A DNA stretch of 46,383 nt. Source: Candidatus Azambacteria bacterium (GTDB lineage Bacteria > Patescibacteriota > Minisyncoccia > GWC2-36-17 > WO2-46-25). The position numbers were made by a program, and so were the translations under genes. Each line of letters starts with the position of its first letter. Positions within the stretch are counted from its first letter, which is position 1. The DNA is taken from the NCBI GenBank assembly GCA_016200965.1, contig JACQDT010000025.1:1-46383 (forward strand), given 5' to 3'. The notes under the pieces are model-generated. The model was not told the DNA's origin. It was given only the letters and a program-made list of their open reading frames with translations, and ran no database searches. Of this stretch, positions 17,345 through 24,712 are shown piece after piece.

Positions 17345-17632
17345 ATGGACATCAAAACCGTACAACACATCGCCAAGCTTTCGCATCTTCGGCTTTCCGA
17401 AGATGAAATGGAGCATTTTGCAAAAGAACTGTCTTCCATTTTAAGTTACGCGTCTGAATTGGACAAGGTGAATGTGAAGGATGTCCAGCCGACAGGGCAC
17501 GCAGTCGCGGCGCACAACGTGTTTCGCGCCGATGAAACGGCGCGTCAAGCGGACGCGGAGCATTCAGCCGGCCTGGTCAGCGCCGCGCCCGACAAAGAAG
17601 ACGGGTATGTAAAAGTAAAAGCGATACTCTGA
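17345..17632 (+). CDS. gatC: Asp-tRNA(Asn)/Glu-tRNA(Gln) amidotransferase subunit C
   Basis: 95 residues, the usual GatC length, with the family features HIAKLSHLRLSEDE, KELSSILSYASELDKVNV and a C-terminal DGYVKVKAIL. GatC acts as a belt stabilising GatA/GatB. Its stop overlaps the gatA start in TGATG. gatB lies separately at 27.3 kb. Confidence 0.95.
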   Translation: MDIKTVQHIAKLSHLRLSEDEMEHFAKELSSILSYASELDKVNVKDVQPTGHAVAAHNVFRADETARQADAEHSAGLVSAAPDKEDGYVKVKAIL

Positions 17633-19065
17633 TGGAACTGCGTGATCTCTCCATACAAGAGCTGCATGAGAAGCTTGCCGGCAAGAAAATTTCGGCGGTT
17701 GAGCTTGCGCAGGAATTCATCGCGCATATCAAAAAGACCGACGGCGAAATATGCGCGTATCTTGACTATCATTTTGACGTGGCGCTCACAGAGGCGAAAG
17801 AAGTGGATGATCGCATCGCGCAAGGCGACCGCATCGCTCTTTTGGCCGGCATACCGTGCGCGATAAAGGACAATATGCTTATGAAGGACACGCGTACCAC
17901 CGCAGGGTCAAAGATTCTCGCGCCGTACGTTGCTTCCTATGATGCATATGCAGTTGAAAGGTTGCGTCAGGAGCGCGCTGTTTTTTTGGGAAAGACGAAT
18001 ATGGATGAATTTGCCATGGGTTCTTCCACGGAGAATTCGGCGTTTCAAAAGACGAAAAATCCCGTTGATACGATGCGGGTGCCAGGCGGCTCTTCGGGCG
18101 GATCCGCCGCCGCCGTCGCATCGCGCCAGGCGGTATTCGCGCTCGGATCGGACACCGGCGGCTCTATCAGACAACCGGCGTCGTTTTGTGGCATTGTGGG
18201 TCTGAAGCCGACCTATGGCGCGGTATCGCGTTCCGGTTTGATGGCGATGGCATCATCGCTCGACCAGATCGGCCCGTTCGCGAAATCAGTTCAGGACGTG
18301 GAAACGGTGTTTGAGGTTATCAAGGGGAAAGATCCAAAGGATATGACCAGTGTGCATTTTCCCCAAGAGGCGCCTTTAAAGAAATTGAAGGGTTTGAACG
18401 TGGGTGTGCCGAAAGAATATTTCATAGAAGGCATGGAAAAAGGGGTGACGGAAGCCGTGAAAAAATCAATTGCGGCAATGGAGCGCGCGGGGGCGCACAT
18501 CATACCAATCAGTTTACCGCATACGAAGTACGCCATTGCCGTCTATTACATCATTATGCCCGCGGAAGTTTCTTCAAATCTTGCGCGCTACGACGGCATT
18601 CGTTTCGGATATTCCACGCATCATCTTACCGATGGTGACACGGATCTGGCGGCCGTATATGACCGGTCCCGTTCGGAAGGGCTGGGCAAGGAAGTGAAAC
18701 GCCGCGTGATGCTCGGCACGTATGTGCTTTCGGCCGGCTATTACGACGCGTATTACAAAAAAGCCCAGCAAGTAAGAACGAAGATCACGGAGGATTTCAC
18801 GCGCGCATTCACACAAGTCGATCTTATTGCGACTCCGACATCCCCAACCGTCGCGTTTACATTCGGCGCAAAAACGAAAGACCCGCTTTCCATGTATTTG
18901 GCTGACGTGTTTACCGTACCGGTCAATCTTGCCGGCGTGCCCGCGCTTTCCATGCCGTGCGGTCTTTCGGAAGGTCTTCCCGTGGGATTGCAGCTTATCG
19001 GACCGTGGTTTGGCGAGCGTACGCTGTGTTCTGTCGGCAAGGAGATAGAAGAAGCCCTGAAATAA
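17632..19065 (+). CDS. gatA: Asp-tRNA(Asn)/Glu-tRNA(Gln) amidotransferase subunit A
   Basis: 477-residue amidase-signature enzyme that frees ammonia from glutamine for GatB. The catalytic triad Ser-cis-Ser-Lys is visible as CAIKDN (Lys), GGSSGGSAAAVA (cis-Ser) and GSDTGGSIRQPASFCG (nucleophilic Ser). Full length, coupled to gatC. Confidence 0.97.
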   Translation: MELRDLSIQELHEKLAGKKISAVELAQEFIAHIKKTDGEICAYLDYHFDVALTEAKEVDDRIAQGDRIALLAGIPCAIKDNMLMKDTRTTAGSKILAPYVASYDAYAVERLRQERAVFLGKTNMDEFAMGSSTENSAFQKTKNPVDTMRVPGGSSGGSAAAVASRQAVFALGSDTGGSIRQPASFCGIVGLKPTYGAVSRSGLMAMASSLDQIGPFAKSVQDVETVFEVIKGKDPKDMTSVHFPQEAPLKKLKGLNVGVPKEYFIEGMEKGVTEAVKKSIAAMERAGAHIIPISLPHTKYAIAVYYIIMPAEVSSNLARYDGIRFGYSTHHLTDGDTDLAAVYDRSRSEGLGKEVKRRVMLGTYVLSAGYYDAYYKKAQQVRTKITEDFTRAFTQVDLIATPTSPTVAFTFGAKTKDPLSMYLADVFTVPVNLAGVPALSMPCGLSEGLPVGLQLIGPWFGERTLCSVGKEIEEALK

Positions 19066-19079
19066 CCCCATCATTGTTT

Positions 19080-19622
19080 ATGGACCCACTTACATTTTTT
19101 CAATCGGTTTCCGAAGGGGGAGATATTGCCGCCATTACGGCTTCCCCGGTTTTTCTCGCGATAAAATTCCTTTTTATCGTTGCCGCGCTCTTCTTTTTTT
19201 TGCACAGCATATACCTTCTTCGTAAGACAGGGTTGATCGGAGAAAAAGTTGCGTTTTATAAAAACGCGTTTATCCAAAAACTTCCGCCGATTTCCAAGGA
19301 TGAGCTGGTCAAAGCATGGGAAGCGATTCAGGCGCGCATGGCGACGATGCGCGAGCCGGACTGGAAGCTTTCCATCATCGAAGCCGACAAGCTTCTTGAC
19401 GAATTGTTCAGGCGCACAGGGTATAAAGGCAAGGATATGGGCGAACGCATGAAGCAGATAACGACAGAACAGCTTTCCTGCATCAATGACGTGTGGAAAG
19501 CTCACAAAGTGCGTAACCTTCTTTCCCACGACATTAATTATCACATCAGTTTCTCCGAGGCGCAGTGGGTGATTGAAACCTACAAAGAAGCGCTCAAAGA
19601 GATCGGGATACTTGCCCAGTAA
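19080..19622 (+). CDS. Membrane-anchored HEPN-like protein
   Basis: 180 residues. One strong transmembrane helix near 22-48 (LAIKFLFIVAALFFFLHSIY) is followed by a helical domain (about 85-180) with the pattern EADKLLDELFRRTG...RNLLSHD. The RN-x3-H segment matches the R-x4-H signature of HEPN domains, which in many families are ribonucleases. Starts 14 bp after gatA, so it is probably in the same operon. Its stop codon lies within the 145-bp repeat that follows. I know of similar proteins in Parcubacteria; no function is assigned. Confidence 0.7.
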   Translation: MDPLTFFQSVSEGGDIAAITASPVFLAIKFLFIVAALFFFLHSIYLLRKTGLIGEKVAFYKNAFIQKLPPISKDELVKAWEAIQARMATMREPDWKLSIIEADKLLDELFRRTGYKGKDMGERMKQITTEQLSCINDVWKAHKVRNLLSHDINYHISFSEAQWVIETYKEALKEIGILAQ

Positions 19623-19758
19623 TACAACCTCGACTGGGTACGCCGTTTGATGAAACGTCTCGTATGCATTGGTTATCTCCACAGAGACCAAGCATCGCAG
19701 ACCATGATTACCAACGGCGCACCCCGACGTTTCGTCAGTCGAGGTTGACATACTGGGC
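19614..19758 (+). repeat. 145-bp element with terminal inverted repeats, copy A
   Basis: Begins GCCCAGTAATACAACCTCGA and ends with a near-perfect inverse of this (19 of 22 bases). The reverse complement of 46161-46307 aligns along its whole length with only small internal differences. It supplies the stop codon of the HEPN-like gene and lies just before the tRNA promoter. It could be a MITE-like mobile element or a structured RNA; no transposase gene lies inside. Confidence 0.92.
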
Positions 19759-19786
19759 TTGAATAATTCTGAATTTCAAGTACAAT
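19759..19786 (+). promoter_or_regulatory. Promoter of the tRNA cluster
   Basis: TTGAAT (19759-19764), 16-bp spacer, TACAAT (19781-19786), 41 bp before the initiator tRNA. It abuts the right end of the 145-bp element. Confidence 0.6.
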
Positions 19787-19790
19787 AGAT

Positions 19791-19818
19791 GCTATTGGCT
19801 ATTTGCTGATAGCTATTT
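19791..19818 (+). repeat. Heptamer repeat (GCTATTG/GCTATTT)
   Basis: Four units: GCTATTG, GCTATTT, GCTGATA, GCTATTT, between the promoter and the initiator tRNA. The unit is the complement of the one after pilM. Confidence 0.75.
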
Positions 19819-19827
19819 GTTTTATTC

Positions 19828-19901
19828 CCCGGGGTGGAGCAGTCTGGTAGCTCGTCGGTCTCATAAGCCGAAGGTCGCGGGTTCAAATCCCGCCCCCGGA
19901 A
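19828..19901 (+). tRNA. Initiator tRNA-fMet (CAT)
   Basis: 74 nt with anticodon CAT in the loop CTCATAA. The C1-A72 mismatch at the top of the acceptor stem (CCCGGGG against CCCCGGA) is the hallmark of bacterial initiators and enables formylation. The D-arm GGAGCAG...CTGGTAGCTC and T-loop TTCAAAT are canonical. The 3' CCA is not encoded. Of the three conserved G-C pairs in the anticodon stem, the one next to the loop is a T31-G39 wobble. Confidence 0.96.
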
Positions 19902-19910
19902 CACTTATTA

Positions 19911-19989
19911 GCTCATAACTGATAACCTATAACTTATAACTGCCTGCTCTGCCGTTATTAGTTATAAGTTATTTGTTGTTAGTTATCCT
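19911..19989. repeat. Palindromic heptamer spacer between tRNAs
   Basis: 7-mer units such as ACTGATA, ACCTATA, ACTTATA face their complements GTTATTA, GTTATAA, GTTATTT. ATAACTTATAACT is perfectly matched by AGTTATAAGTTAT, giving a hairpin between the two tRNA-Met genes. Confidence 0.85.
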
Positions 19990-19991
19990 AA

Positions 19992-20063
19992 GCCAGCGTA
20001 GCTCAATGGCAGAGCGAGCGTTTCATAAGCGCTAGGTCGCAGGTCCGATTCCTGCCGCTGGTA
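19992..20063 (+). tRNA. Elongator tRNA-Met (CAT)
   Basis: 72 nt, acceptor GCCAGCG/CGCTGGT with G1-T72 wobble and discriminator A, anticodon loop TTCATAA. A paired G1 start separates it from the initiator. An Ile2 (lysidine) identity cannot be excluded without more context. The T-loop is TCCGATT rather than TTCGATT, so position 55 is C. No encoded CCA. Confidence 0.9.
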
Positions 20064-20065
20064 CT

Positions 20066-20107
20066 CAATTAGATTTTGCCACGCGAAAGCGCCCACAAAA
20101 TCAATTG
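20066..20107 (+). terminator. Hairpin after tRNA-Met
   Basis: CAATTAGATTTTG (20066-20078) pairs with CAAAATCAATTG (20096-20107) with one bulge. There is no T-run, so termination or processing is uncertain. Confidence 0.45.
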
Positions 20108-20149
20108 TCCCGAGCGAGTCCCGCCCTTTGAAAATATTCATATTCTTTA

Positions 20150-20252
20150 AACATGTCGTCTGCGGGCCCGTGGTCTAGTCTGGTCTATGGCGCCTCCCTG
20201 TCACGGAGGAAATCGCCGGTTCAAATCCGGTCGGGCCCGCAGACGACATGTT
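20150..20252. repeat. 21-bp perfect inverted repeat enclosing tRNA-Asp
   Basis: 20150-20170 and 20232-20252 are exact inverse complements. The last 7 bp of each arm are the acceptor stem of the tRNA; a further 14 bp continue the helix outside it. The mature tRNA is thus at the end of a 21-bp precursor stem. Confidence 0.93.
20164..20239 (+). tRNA. tRNA-Asp (GTC)
   Basis: 76 nt with acceptor GGGCCCG/CGGGCCC, anticodon loop CTGTCAC, T-loop TTCAAAT and discriminator G73, which is the aspartate identity base. CCA is not encoded. Confidence 0.95.
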
Positions 20253-20341
20253 CCAGCCCAAATGCATTCTATTTCCAATAAACAGCCAAGCAATGCACAT
20301 CCAAAATAAAGATTTGAAAAAGCACCACCGTTGAATGAAGA

Positions 20342-20370
20342 TTGATTCAAACGTGAAAATGCGTTACCAT
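20342..20370 (+). promoter_or_regulatory. Promoter of the small membrane protein/PheRS operon, apparently leaderless
   Basis: TTGATT (20342-20347), 17-bp spacer, TACCAT (20365-20370). The ATG at 20378 lies 8 bp after the -10 box, so the transcript would begin at the start codon. Confidence 0.55.
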
Positions 20371-20377
20371 ACATACT

Positions 20378-20731
20378 ATGCGGCGCGGCGTGTTGATTTT
20401 GATGTGCGGTCTATTTTTCCTCTCCCTTTGTTCTTTAATGTTTTTTCTTTTCTTGGTTGATCCGGCGTATTTAAGTTTCAGCGGCTTTCTGCTTTTTTAC
20501 TTAAGCGTATTTGCGTGGGTGTGGAGCTTTTTTCTTCTTGGCGGACACTTTCTTTTGGGCGGAAGAAAAAAAAGGTCGCTGGGCGGCGCGTTTGCGCGGA
20601 GAACCGCTCTGCTTGCTTTGCTTGTAGCGACAAGTATTTTCCTTTCGCACACAAATCTTTTCTCGCTGTACGCATTCATTGCGCTTCTCGCGCTGGTTAT
20701 TTTTGCGGAATATATGTTTATGCGGCGATAA
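20378..20731 (+). CDS. Small polytopic membrane protein
   Basis: 117 residues with four hydrophobic segments (about 5-26, 31-58, 74-92 and 95-114) and a basic loop GGRKKRSLGG between the second and third. No catalytic motif. It lies 9 bp upstream of the PheRS gene. Function unknown. Confidence 0.7.
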   Translation: MRRGVLILMCGLFFLSLCSLMFFLFLVDPAYLSFSGFLLFYLSVFAWVWSFFLLGGHFLLGGRKKRSLGGAFARRTALLALLVATSIFLSHTNLFSLYAFIALLALVIFAEYMFMRR

Positions 20732-20740
20732 TCAAACGGT

Positions 20741-21895
20741 ATGGATTCAGAAAAAAATCATTACATGGAAGTGCAATCTCCGGAAGAGCGGAAGCTTCGA
20801 GAGATGCTCGCGCATAGAAATGACGCTGAGGCGAAGCGGCTCACCCGCTTTCTTGAACTTCCCGATTTAACGCGTGATAACGCAAGCCCTTTGTTTGAAT
20901 TGGTCGGGCGCATTAAAAATATCAAGCATTTCTCCGGTTTTGACGATATTAAAGTGCCCGAAATCGTCCGGACCGATGTGAGTTTTGACTTATTCAATTT
21001 TTCTCCCGATCATCCCACCCGAAGGCCTTCCGATACGTATTACGTAGACAAGGACCATATCTTAAGGACGCATACCACGGTCATGTGGTACTACTATTTA
21101 AATGAAAAAGCCGTTAAGGAAAAGATTAAGAATAAGCAATCTGTCGGCTCGCTTTCTTACGGCAAAACATATCGTAAGGATGAGATAGATCGGAACCACA
21201 TGAACGTCTTTCATCAGATAGACGGATGGTATCTCTCTCCCAAATCGAAAGAGGTGATAACGATAGACGACCTGAAAGTGGTCCTCACCGAAATCGTGCA
21301 AGCTATTTACGGAAAGGATATCAAGTTTCGATTTAATATCGATACGTTCCCGTTCACTGATCCAAGCGTTGAGATGGAGATAGAGGTAGAGGGCAGATGG
21401 GTGGAGGTCTTGGGTTCGGGCGTTGTGCACCCCGCCGTGCTTAGAAACTTGGGCGTTGATCCGGATATCTACAACGGCTGGGCGTTCGGCTTCGGCCTCG
21501 AACGGCTCGCAATTATCAGCATGAATCTTCCCGATATCCGCCTTCTCTGGTCCGACGACCCGCGGATTAAAAAACAGCTCCGTTTAGGAAATAGCTATGT
21601 TCCCGTGAGCAAGTATCCGCCGATCACGCGGGATATTTCGTTCGTGGCGTCCGACGATTTCATCCCCAATAATTATTTCGATCTGATACGGGATCTTGGC
21701 GGCGAACTGGTTGAGGAGGTGAAGCTCACGGACAAGTACGAAAATCCGGAAAAATTCGGCGTGCATAAAACAAGCTATACCTATCGCATCGTGTATCGCA
21801 GTAACGACAGGACCTTGCTTTCAAGCGAGGTGGATCCCATCCAGAAAAAAATATACGAGGAAACCGCGAAGCAATTCCACGCCCAGCTAAGATAA
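20741..21895 (+). CDS. Single-chain phenylalanyl-tRNA synthetase (catalytic domain plus FDX-ACB)
   Basis: 384 residues. Residues about 50-285 are the class II PheRS alpha catalytic core: motif 2 RTHTTVMWYYYL, HMNVFHQIDGWYL and motif 3 GWAFGFGLERLAI. Residues about 290-384 form an anticodon-binding FDX-ACB domain (YPPITRDISFV...SYTYRIVYRSNDRTL). In normal bacteria that domain belongs to the beta subunit PheT; alpha core plus FDX-ACB in one chain is the layout of the mitochondrial monomeric enzyme. The large N-terminal coiled coil of bacterial PheS is absent. No pheT is in the window. Confidence 0.9.
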   Translation: MDSEKNHYMEVQSPEERKLREMLAHRNDAEAKRLTRFLELPDLTRDNASPLFELVGRIKNIKHFSGFDDIKVPEIVRTDVSFDLFNFSPDHPTRRPSDTYYVDKDHILRTHTTVMWYYYLNEKAVKEKIKNKQSVGSLSYGKTYRKDEIDRNHMNVFHQIDGWYLSPKSKEVITIDDLKVVLTEIVQAIYGKDIKFRFNIDTFPFTDPSVEMEIEVEGRWVEVLGSGVVHPAVLRNLGVDPDIYNGWAFGFGLERLAIISMNLPDIRLLWSDDPRIKKQLRLGNSYVPVSKYPPITRDISFVASDDFIPNNYFDLIRDLGGELVEEVKLTDKYENPEKFGVHKTSYTYRIVYRSNDRTLLSSEVDPIQKKIYEETAKQFHAQLR

Positions 21896-21897
21896 AG

Positions 21898-21938
21898 GAG
21901 CTCTCTCAATATACGCCTCGAATTTATTGAGCTTTTTA
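21898..21938 (+). terminator. Terminator after PheRS
   Basis: CTCAATA (21905-21911) pairs with TATTGAG (21925-21931), followed by TTTTT. Confidence 0.6.
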
Positions 21939-21941
21939 AGG

Positions 21942-21970
21942 TGGACATACGCCCTGAATTTTGGTACAAT
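21942..21970 (+). promoter_or_regulatory. gyrB promoter, apparently leaderless
   Basis: TGGACA (21942-21947), 17-bp spacer, TACAAT (21965-21970). The gyrB ATG at 21979 is 9 bp after the -10 box. Confidence 0.7.
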
Positions 21971-21978
21971 TTATTCAT

Positions 21979-24063
21979 ATGGCAGTCGGTAAAAAAGACG
22001 AAAAAGCGAAGGGAAATCCTCGGTATAGCGCTGAGGATATTTATGTATTGGAGGGGCTTGAACCGGTCAGAAAGAGGCCGGGAATGTACATCGGCTCCAC
22101 CGGCCCCGACGGGCTCCATCATTTGGTGTGGGAGATTTTTGATAACTCGCGCGATGAGGCGATGGGCGGGTTTGCGACGGAGATTGAAGTGGCGCTCTTG
22201 CCCGGAAACGTAGTGCGCGTTGCCGATGACGGCCGCGGCATTCCCGTGGATATCCATCCCAAGACGAAAGTATCCGCGCTTGAGACGGCGATGACGACGC
22301 TCCACGCGGGCGGAAAATTCGGCGGGGAGTCGTACAAGGTCTCGGGCGGTCTGCACGGCGTGGGCGCGTCGGTAGTCAACGCGCTTTCCTCATGGCTTCG
22401 CGCGGAGGTGCATCGCGACGGGGGCATGTACGTGCAGGAGTACGACCGCGGAGATCCGCGCGCGAAAGTGAAAAAGGTTGGTTCTTCAAAGCGGCACGGC
22501 ACGATTATTACTTTTACCGCGGACCCCAAAATTTTTACTACCACGACGGAATTTGATTTTCTGAAAATCAAAGACCATCATCGCCAGCAGGCGTATCTGG
22601 TCAAAGGCATGAAGGTGCGGATCATCGACGCGCGGGAACACAAAGAAAAAATAGACACCTCTGTGTTTTTTTTGGACGAATTGCATCTTCCCGTGCCGAC
22701 CTATTCTTTTTATTTTGAAGGCGGGCTTTTGTCGCTGGTGAAATATCTCAACAAAGAGGAAGAGGTCCTGCACGACTCCGTTTTTTACGTGGAGAAAGAG
22801 CACGAAAAAATGATGGTGGAGGTCGCTTTGCAGTACATTGCCGATGTCACCATGCGGGAGATGAGTTTTGCAAATAATATTCACACGCCGGAGGGAGGCA
22901 TGCATCTGACCGGTTTCCGCTCGGCGCTCACGAGGATACTGAACGACTACGCGCGCAAAAACGGCATTTTGAAAGAATCCGACGACAATCTGTCGGGAGA
23001 AGACGTGCGCGAGGGACTGACCGCGGTGGTATCCGTGAAGATTCCCGATCCGCAGTTTGAGGGGCAGACGAAGGCAAAACTCGGTTCGCCCGAAGGAAGG
23101 ACGGCGACGGAAGCCGTAGTGGGAGACGCGCTTTCCGATTTTTTGGAAGAACATCCGCAAGACGCGCGCCGCATCGTGGAGCGCTGCATTCTTTCCCAAA
23201 AAGCGCGCAAAGCGGCAAAAGCCGCGCGCGAAACGGTTTTGCGCAAAGGCATTTTGGAAGGACTCGCCCTCCCGGGAAAGCTTGCCGACTGTTCCTCAAA
23301 ACGTCCGGAAGAATCGGAACTGTATATCGTGGAAGGAGATTCTGCGGGGGGCAGCGCAAAGCAGGGCCGCGACAGGAAATTCCAGGCCATACTGCCTTTA
23401 AAGGGAAAGATTTTGAACATTGAAAAGGCGCGGCTTGACCGGATGCTCGCGTTCACGGAGATCCGCGCGCTCATCATCGCCTTGGGGACGGCGATCGCGG
23501 ACGAATTTGACCTCTCCAAACTTCGGTATCATCGTGTTATCATTATGACGGACGCCGACGTGGACGGCGCGCATATCCGCACGCTTCTGCTCACGCTCTT
23601 TTACCGCTATTTCCGCCCGTTGATCGATAAAGGATATATCTATATCGCCCAGCCGCCGCTGTATCGCCTGCAAGTCGGCAAGAAAGCGGAATATGCGTAT
23701 GCCGATAAAGAAAGAGATGAAATTCTTGCGCGGGTGAAAAAAGAGGGCGCATCAAAAAAGAAAGAGGGAAAAGAGGAGAAAGAAGAGGGAGAAAAAACGG
23801 AAGGTGAATCGGAAGAGGCAGGCGAAGGGAAAGAGAAAATACGGGGCGTGAGCATTCAGCGCTACAAGGGGTTGGGTGAAATGAATCCGGAACAGCTGTG
23901 GGAAACCACGATGAATCCCGCGCGGCGCGTCATGAAGCGGGTCATGGTTGCGGACGGGCAGGAAGCCGATAAAATCTTTGAAGTGCTGATGGGATCGGAC
24001 GTCTTACCCCGCAAGCGATTCATCCAGACGCATGCAAAAAACGTAAAGAATTTAGATGTATAG
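21979..24063 (+). CDS. gyrB: DNA gyrase subunit B
   Basis: 694 residues from the ATG at 21979. GHKL ATPase domain (RPGMYIGSTG, EIFDNSRDEA, DDGRGIPVDIH, GLHGVGASVVNALS), transducer with the catalytic lysine region (QTKAKLG) and TOPRIM domain (EGDSAGGSAKQGRDR, MTDADVDGAHIRTLL). A charged Lys/Glu insertion of about 40 residues (near 593-632) lies before the conserved QRYKGLGEMNPEQLWETTM tail. GyrB versus ParE cannot be fully separated from sequence alone, but RYKGLGEMNPEQLW favours GyrB. No gyrA nearby. Confidence 0.95.
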   Translation: MAVGKKDEKAKGNPRYSAEDIYVLEGLEPVRKRPGMYIGSTGPDGLHHLVWEIFDNSRDEAMGGFATEIEVALLPGNVVRVADDGRGIPVDIHPKTKVSALETAMTTLHAGGKFGGESYKVSGGLHGVGASVVNALSSWLRAEVHRDGGMYVQEYDRGDPRAKVKKVGSSKRHGTIITFTADPKIFTTTTEFDFLKIKDHHRQQAYLVKGMKVRIIDAREHKEKIDTSVFFLDELHLPVPTYSFYFEGGLLSLVKYLNKEEEVLHDSVFYVEKEHEKMMVEVALQYIADVTMREMSFANNIHTPEGGMHLTGFRSALTRILNDYARKNGILKESDDNLSGEDVREGLTAVVSVKIPDPQFEGQTKAKLGSPEGRTATEAVVGDALSDFLEEHPQDARRIVERCILSQKARKAAKAARETVLRKGILEGLALPGKLADCSSKRPEESELYIVEGDSAGGSAKQGRDRKFQAILPLKGKILNIEKARLDRMLAFTEIRALIIALGTAIADEFDLSKLRYHRVIIMTDADVDGAHIRTLLLTLFYRYFRPLIDKGYIYIAQPPLYRLQVGKKAEYAYADKERDEILARVKKEGASKKKEGKEEKEEGEKTEGESEEAGEGKEKIRGVSIQRYKGLGEMNPEQLWETTMNPARRVMKRVMVADGQEADKIFEVLMGSDVLPRKRFIQTHAKNVKNLDV

Positions 24064-24064
24064 A

Positions 24065-24712
24065 ATGCGTATCTATGTACTATGTGCGGCGGGAATATTG
24101 GCGATGATGGTTTTTGGTTTTGGCGCGCTTGGCGCTGGTTGTCCCAGTGGTTCGACGGATTGTTATCCTCTCGCAAATCCTCTGTCGGGAAAAGCTGATA
24201 CTGCTCAAGGTCTTATTTGTTTGGTCGTTAGTTTTCTTGCCGCGAAGCTCATGCCGCCCATCGCGGTGTTTGCGGCGTTGTGGGCGAGTTTTCTTTTTTT
24301 GACTTCAACCGGCGACCCCGGCAAGGTGGTTCTTGCGCGGCAGGTACTGGTATGGACGGTCATCGGCGCGGGCATTCTTATTATCGCGCCGGCATTCGTG
24401 ACGCTCGCCATTGACGTGTTCGGTGGCAGTACCAGCGGGAGCACGGTGTCTTCCTGCAGTGCGTCCACGGCCACCGCAACGGTGGTGGGCACGCTTATCA
24501 ATATCATCAATTGGTTTTCGTGGCTTTTGGCGATTCTTGCTGTGGCGGTCGGCTTGTACGCGGGCTTTCTCTATATGACCACAAACGGCGAGCCACAGAA
24601 ACTTACGGTTGCTCACAAGGTTCTTTTTTATGCAATTGTCGGCATAGCAGTCGCAGTACTTGCGTTCAGCATCATTTCCATCGTGGAAGGACTGGTGGGG
24701 GGGGGAGCGTGA
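24065..24712 (+). CDS. VirB2/TrbC-like membrane protein with tandem halves
   Basis: Starts directly after gyrB (an ATG at 24056 overlapping it is possible). A signal peptide (RIYVLCAAGILAMMVFGFGA) and about four further hydrophobic helices follow. The mature protein contains two related halves, each a helix pair around a short polar turn (FLFLTSTGDPGKVVLARQVL and FLYMTTNGEPQKLTVAHKVL). That is the TrbC/VirB2 pilin-like pattern duplicated. The coding sequence ends on a 9-G homopolymer (24697-24705). A second open frame continues past the stop. Confidence 0.75.
   Translation: MRIYVLCAAGILAMMVFGFGALGAGCPSGSTDCYPLANPLSGKADTAQGLICLVVSFLAAKLMPPIAVFAALWASFLFLTSTGDPGKVVLARQVLVWTVIGAGILIIAPAFVTLAIDVFGGSTSGSTVSSCSASTATATVVGTLINIINWFSWLLAILAVAVGLYAGFLYMTTNGEPQKLTVAHKVLFYAIVGIAVAVLAFSIISIVEGLVGGGA

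Noticed and set aside
24511-24708. Upstream part of the long ORF that contains the cysteine-rich tail
   Set aside because: It overlaps the VirB2-like gene in another frame with improbable composition; only the part from 24709 is plausible as an extension.
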